DNA from: Parus major | Lineage: Eukaryota; Chordata; Aves; Passeriformes; Paridae | DNA: 64,000 nt | Assembly (NCBI RefSeq): GCF_001522545.3 | Contig: NC_031797.1 | Span: 2,210,204 to 2,274,203 of the forward strand | Direction: 5' to 3' | Shown here: positions 58,533-64,000 of the stretch, piece after piece | How positions within the stretch are numbered: the stretch's first letter is position 1 | How the letters are laid out: each line of letters starts with the position of its first letter | Notes under the pieces: model-generated | Databases searched by the model: none | What the model was told of the DNA's origin: nothing | The model's input: only the letters and a program-made list of their open reading frames with translations | Translations under genes and position numbers: made by a program

Positions 58533-59714
58533 TCAGGGAATCAATGCCAGACAGAGCTGGATGGGCTCAGGCACGTGAGTGTCTGCTTGCATGTGAATTC
58601 CTGTGCCAGGGAACACGGCTGCTGTCACCCCACTGATCACAGACCTGCCACAGGGAAGCTCCATCCCCAGGCCCAGCGCTGCTGGAGATGGGCAGACAGG
58701 GTTATTTTTAACAAAGAACTGCCCTGTCAAGGTCCCACTTCTGGTTTTGGCTGGCTGGGGAGGGCAGAGGCAGGAGGCCCCTTGGGCAACAGCCCCAGGG
58801 CAGGAATTGAAAAAGGGATGTAAAAGGAGGAAGTGGTGGAAGTGCCAAGCACAGCCACAACCTGACCTGCTCCAGTGCATGGAAAATGCCCCCAGTTCCC
58901 ATAAACCTCCCACTGGTGGTCCCATGTCACAGCAGAGGGGACGGTCCCAGCCCCCTGAGACTGCAGTGGCACCAGGAATCTGTGGGAATTCTGCCCTGGC
59001 CATGGCAGCAGGAGGGAGCCACATGCAGCAGCACCAGGTGAAAAGCAACACCAGCACCCTGACACCCCAAAACTCCCCAAAAATCCCATCCTGGCACCAT
59101 AGCCCAGCATCCCACAGAGCATCTCTGCAAGGCCACAGGCACTGGGTCTTTACATCCCCATCTCCATCCCCACCCTCCCAGCTCACAAGGTTTCAATCCT
59201 CACAGGGATTTTGTTTTTCCTTCCCTTTCAGCCTTGAGTCCAAGGCTGCCTTGCAAGAGTGGCTCAGCCCCAAAAATTCCCACTGCTGCAGCCCCACTCC
59301 TGTCGTACCCCACTCCCACATTTAAAACCTGATGGGCTCATTTAAGTTCTTCCCCTCTGCCAAGAGGAAACTGCAAATATCCACAGCACAGAGCAGAAGC
59401 TCAAGCACGAGGACAACCCTCCCCTTCCTTCATTTCCGCTTCCTCTGGCTGCAGATTCCGCAGACACTGAGTTTCCTCACCAAGCTGGGAACAGGAACCC
59501 ACACAGATGATACAAATTAAAGGACACCTTTTTACATCACAGCACGGCCACAAACACCCACAGCACTGAGGGGATGAACTGGAAGCAAAGGGATTCTCCA
59601 CAGATCCCAAAAACAGAAGGGAGGGGCAGATGTGGAATCCAGGGTGTAAAGGACAGTGATTTATAACAGGTCTATCCAGGTGAGACACTGATGAACAGCC
59701 AGAGCCAGCAAGGC

Positions 59715-60757
59715 ATGGACAGAGCTCCAAACACACATGGACAGAGCTCCACACANNNNNNNNNNNNNNNNNNNNNNNNNNNNNNNNNNNNNNNNNNNNN
59801 NNNNNNNNNNNNNNNNNNNNNNNNNNNNNNNNNNNNNNNNNNNNNNNNNNNNNNNNNNNNNNNNNNNNNNNNNNNNNNNNNNNNNNNNNNNNNNNNNNNN
59901 NNNNNNNNNNNNNNNNNNNNNNNNNNNNNNNNNNNNNNNNNNNNNNNNNNNNNNNNNNNNNNNNNNNNNNNNNNNNNNNNNNNNNNNNNNNNNNNNNNNN
60001 NNNNNNNNNNNNNNNNNNNNNNNNNNNNNNNNNNNNNNNNNNNNNNNNNNNNNNNNNNNNNNNNNNNNNNNNNNNNNNNNNNNNNNNNNNNNNNNNNNNN
60101 NNNNNNNNNNNNNNNNNNNNNNNNNNNNNNNNNNNNNNNNNNNNNNNNNNNNNNNNNNNNNNNNNNNNNNNNNNNNNNNNNNNNNNNNNNNNNNNNNNNN
60201 NNNNNNNNNNNNNNNNNNNNNNNNNNNNNNNNNNNNNNNNNNNNNNNNNNNNNNNNNNNNNNNNNNNNNNNNNNNNNNNNNNNNNNNNNNNNNNNNNNNN
60301 NNNNNNNNNNNNNNNNNNNNNNNNNNNNNNNNNNNNNNNNNNNNNNNNNNNNNNNNNNNNNNNNNNNNNNNNNNNNNNNNNNNNNNNNNNNNNNNNNNNN
60401 NNNNNNNNNNNNNNNNNNNNNNNNNNNNNNNNNNNNNNNNNNNNNNNNNNNNNNNNNNNNNNNNNNNNNNNNNNNNNNNNNNNNNNNNNNNNNNNNNNNN
60501 NNNNNNNNNNNNNNNNNNNNNNNNNNNNNNNNNNNNNNNNNNNNNNNNNNNNNNNNNNNNNNNNNNNNNNNNNNNNNNNNNNNNNNNNNNNNNNNNNNNN
60601 NNNNNNNNNNNNNNNNNNNNNNNNNNNNNNNNNNNNNNNNNNNNNNNNNNNNNNNNNNNNNNNNNNNNNNNNNNNNNNNNNNNNNNNNNNNNNNNNNNNN
60701 NNNNNNNNNNNNNCATGGACAGAGCTCCAAACACACATGGACAGAGCTCCACATGCA
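59715..60757. repeat. About 22-bp tandem repeat flanking and probably filling an assembly gap
   Basis: Left of the Ns the unit CATGGACAGAGCTCCAAACA repeats up to 59755. Right of the Ns, 60714-60757 resumes with the same unit. The 958 Ns at 59756-60713 therefore sit inside the array. Confidence 0.85.
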
Positions 60758-61004
60758 TGGACAGGCCTGAACTCCTCTGAAGGTCTCAGACACCAGGGAA
60801 GCTGCTTGGGGCCCCCCAAACCCTTCTGCACCTCCCTGCACCCTGGAGGGGCCTCTGGGACACACATCCTGTGAGCTCTGAGCTCACCTGGAGCTGCAGT
60901 GACCCTGGAGGACTCAGAGGTTCCCTCTCAGCACCCAGGCTGAGCTGAGACATTGGGGGGAGACAGAAAACTTCCCCTCCCCAAACATTTATCCCTTCCT
61001 GGAA

Positions 61005-61250
61005 TCACAGAATAGCAGAATGGTTTGGGTTGGGAGGGAGTTTTAAGATCAACTCATCTCACCCCCTGCCATGGCAGGGACACCTCCCACCATCCCAGGC
61101 TGCTCCAAGCCCCGTCCAGCCTGGCCTTGGGCACTGCCAGGGATCCAGGGGCAGCCCCAGCTGCTCTGGGCACCCTGTGCCACCCTCACAGGGAGCAATT
61201 CCTTCCCAGCATCCTATCTAACCCATCTCTCTTTTCTGCCTCTGGTGTTT
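61005..61250 (-). mobile_element. CR1 LINE 3' fragment
   Basis: GGAATCACAGAATAGCAGAA, CATCCCAGGCTGCTCCAAGC, GGCCTTGGGCACTGCCAGGG and CTCACAGGGAGCAATTCCTT in reverse orientation. Confidence 0.85.
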
Positions 61251-62073
61251 GATTTTCTCACTTAACCACAGGCTTGAGCCTCAGTTAGAGCCGTGAAGTC
61301 GCAGCCAGAACCCACAGCCTCAGCTGCTGCCGGATGGGAAACTGAGGCAGCGTGAGCAGCCCTGCTCCAGCACCGCAGTGGCACAGGAGGAGGTTTAGGA
61401 CCCAGGAGGGCTGAAAAGAGCTGCCAGCTCTGACATTGCTTCACTGCCAGCTCTGCCACAGGGACCGGGGTGTGTGTGTGTGTCCTGCAGAGGGGACAGC
61501 CCGGGGGACCAGGGGCTCGCCTCCTCTCCCTCGCTTTCATTTTGGAAGTGAAAACAAACCTTTAGTGAAGCAAGTTCCAGTAATGGTGACACAGAGCGAG
61601 GCCGACGTTTCCTGTTTCCGTGCGCTCCACCCTCGGCTCCCACAACCATTTTGCGCCAGTGTAACCCCCCCTCAGCCTGACACATCATCTACAGCTGCTT
61701 CCCATCCTTCCCGCACGGAAACCTCGGGCTAGAAACCAGCCCCAGGGCAGAGACGAGCTGCCGAGCCCCGATGGCAGGCGCTGGGGCTGCTGCCCGCTCT
61801 GCCTCCATCACCTAATTGCACGTTAGGTACCAAAAATGGAGTGGAAAATCGCTGTCAGCATCTCCCGCTCCGCTCGTGCTGATGCTGCCTTGGCCCTGGC
61901 GCTGCCGCTGCCATCCAGCGCTTGTTTCAAGGGATATGGAAAGTGTGTGACAGCCAGCATGACCCCAGAGCCCGGAGCAAAATCGTGTGTCACCCGTCGG
62001 GTGGAGGAGGAACCGGCATCTCCCGGCGCCTGCCGGCACCGCACAGCTGAACCCGGCAGCTCCGCTGAATCCC

Positions 62074-62190
62074 AGAGTGTCCTGAAGCTGGAAGGGATCC
62101 GCAAGGACCATCGAGTCCAACCCTGCACGGGACACCCCAGCAAGCCCAGCTGTGCCTGGGAGCGGTGTCCAAGCGCTCCTGGAGCTCGGG
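62074..62190 (-). mobile_element. CR1 LINE 3' fragment
   Basis: CCAGAGTGTCCTGAAGCTGG, ACCATCGAGTCCAACCCTGC and GTGTCCAAGCGCTCCTGGAG, the same subfamily as the copy at 7747. Confidence 0.7.
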
Positions 62191-64000
62191 AAGGGCGGGA
62201 TGGCCGCACAGCACAAACCGCGATGTGTCCGTGCCGAAGGGCTCTGCCAGCAGGGATGGGTGGCTCGGGGTCAGGGCTGTGCAGCACCGATGGTCAGGCA
62301 GGAAAATTCACAAAGGAGCTGCAGTTCCCGCTCCTTTCCCCCGGGATCCGCCCCCAAAACTTCCCAGGACATCGGAGCAGCGTGCGCCAGCTGCCAGCCC
62401 CGGGCACTGCGGGCCGGGAATCCGAGGCAGAAAACAGCGGGTTTGGGACAAAGTAGGTGCGGGGTGGAGGGAGCAGGGCGAGGTCGGGAGTGATAAGGGA
62501 ATAGGCACAATCTCAAAGGGCAGAGCAGGCGGCTCCGCTCCTGCTGCGTGACTGAGAGCACGTGTCTGTGCTCCCAGCTCCCTTCCTTGCTGGCTCCGTA
62601 TCCCCCAACAGCTCTAATGTGCCTGGAGATTTGGGGAAGTGCCATGGAAAAAAAAAAAATCGCTTTCCAGTGGGATAAATTCATGTTTAACTTTGAGATT
62701 TGCTGAACCAAGCAGCTGCATCCCAAGTTTCTCCATGACATTTGTCCTCCATGACTTGTGACAGCACTGAACTCGGCTGCCTCCAGGGATGGGGCTGGGG
62801 GAGGGTTGGAATGGGGCTGGGGTGAGGATCAGGGTCTGGATGGTGAAATGCAACACGCTCCCTCTGGCCCTTCATCCCACCCCAGCCAAAAACACCGTGG
62901 GTGCTCCTACAAACCCACCCAGGAGCACCAAGCAACACATCAGGCACCTCCAAAGAGCAAAATCCTAAATCCTCAAAGGGAATCACAGAGTAACAAGTTG
63001 GGTATCGACTTATTTATTTCTTTGCACTGCAAAAAAAGCCTCAAGAACCTGCCCAGCACCCTGGGGTGCCTCCCTACACATCCCTGAGCCCTGGGTTCCC
63101 GCTGGTGGGTAGGAAATTGTACCTGTTGGGTTTGCTGGGCTGTTCTCCTGTGCTGTTTGGGGTGTGAACAGCCACGGGCAGCATCCACGGAGAAGAAGAA
63201 CCCCATCAGCATCGAACCACCGTCTCTCCTGCCCTGCACCGACCATCTCTGCATCCCCCATGGGAAATTAGGATCCCTCAAACCTCTTAATCCCACTAAA
63301 TAACATCATATGCTTTCTGTTAAATAGGCCAGACCGGTCCTCACCGTGGATTCTAGGAATACCAATGAAAGAAGAGCAAATCCTCTGCCCTTCATGAGAA
63401 TTACAGCCTCATCATGCTCAGCTGGAGACAGATGACTGCCTAGATCATCTTTCCAATTACACATCTCTGCCAAAGCCCCCCCAGCTTGGCCACCCCAGAT
63501 TGGAAAACCCCATCCAGTGCCTTTTCTTAATTATTAAGGGCCCTCTTTGCCCATCCTCATGCACTGGCAGCAGGAATTCCCATAGCCCAGGTGAGGGCTG
63601 GGATGGGATGGATACCTTTGCTAAGCAACCGTGTTGCTTTGTGCCAGCTCACACTGACACTGAGAGACAGCAACAATGGGAATCTCTCTGCTCTGCCTCC
63701 GCACCGGCTTCAACACCTCAGTTACACAAAGCCTTGGCAGGGTTTGATGCCTGGGCCAGCTACAGCACCCCAAACCTGCTGGATGGAGGTCCCAGCCTCC
63801 ACCACCCACACCTGGGGGGCTCAGCGGGTGCTCTGCACCTCCTGTCCCCCTCCTTGGGGATGTGTCCCCACCAGCCTGCCTGGGTCAGGCCTGGCCTTGC
63901 AGCTGGAGACCTGGGGCAGCCCCATTGCACCCCATTTATGCACCTCCCATCACTGCCCCAGCCCTGCTGCCAAAGGGGGTGTCCCCTTCCCACCCCTCCC

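Noticed and set aside
60000..60700. Long frames spanning N runs (also at 9.2-10.2, 13.0-14.4 and 42.5 kb)
   Set aside because: The frames are open only because Ns contain no stop codons.

Overview
This is vertebrate genomic DNA, almost certainly from a bird. All genes have GT-AG introns, the dispersed repeats I recognise are avian-type CR1 LINE 3' ends, and the gene set matches blocks of human 19p13 (RFX2 from 19p13.3; MAST3, PIK3R2 and IFI30 from 19p13.11) that in birds lie on a small GC-rich microchromosome (chicken chromosome 28 is the expected counterpart). Introns are short and many simple or tandem repeats are present. Six runs of N interrupt the sequence.

Layout. The left third (1-14.5 kb) holds the 3' part of RFX2 on the + strand: eleven exons from the end of the DNA-binding domain to the stop codon. 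Next on the + strand is a compact three-exon LARP6-like RNA-binding protein gene (17.4-19.1 kb). From 20.7 kb to the right edge every gene is on the - strand and in tandem: IFI30/GILT (seven exons, complete), PIK3R2 encoding p85-beta (fifteen coding exons, complete, 727 aa, with a CpG island near 43 kb as the likely promoter), and MAST3 (twenty-five exons from near the N-terminus to the stop; the first coding exon(s) lie to the right or were not recognised). LARP6-like and IFI30 converge tail to tail.

The genes do not form one pathway. RFX2 is an X-box transcription factor of ciliogenesis and spermiogenesis; LARP6-type proteins bind structured mRNA; GILT reduces disulfides in lysosomal antigen processing; p85-beta is a regulatory subunit of class IA PI3-kinase; MAST3 is an AGC-type kinase with a PDZ domain (PTEN is a known PDZ partner in the family). 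The MAST3-PIK3R2-IFI30 order and orientation are as in mammals, but the next neighbour differs (LARP6-like then RFX2, instead of MPV17L2 and RAB3A).

The most interesting signals are non-genic: a local copy of an RFX2 exon-intron junction nested inside a CR1 element in an upstream intron of the same gene; a 4 x 29-bp tandem repeat that multiplies the 3' splice site of a PIK3R2 exon, where the farthest site would add 29 codons in frame; a SUZ-C-like C-terminus in the LARP6-like gene that sits one frame away from the main reading frame; an 11-bp GGG-bearing minisatellite abutting the PIK3R2 CpG island; and a 39-bp minisatellite with splice-like sites in MAST3. No classical prokaryotic-type system, CRISPR array or new gene family was found.
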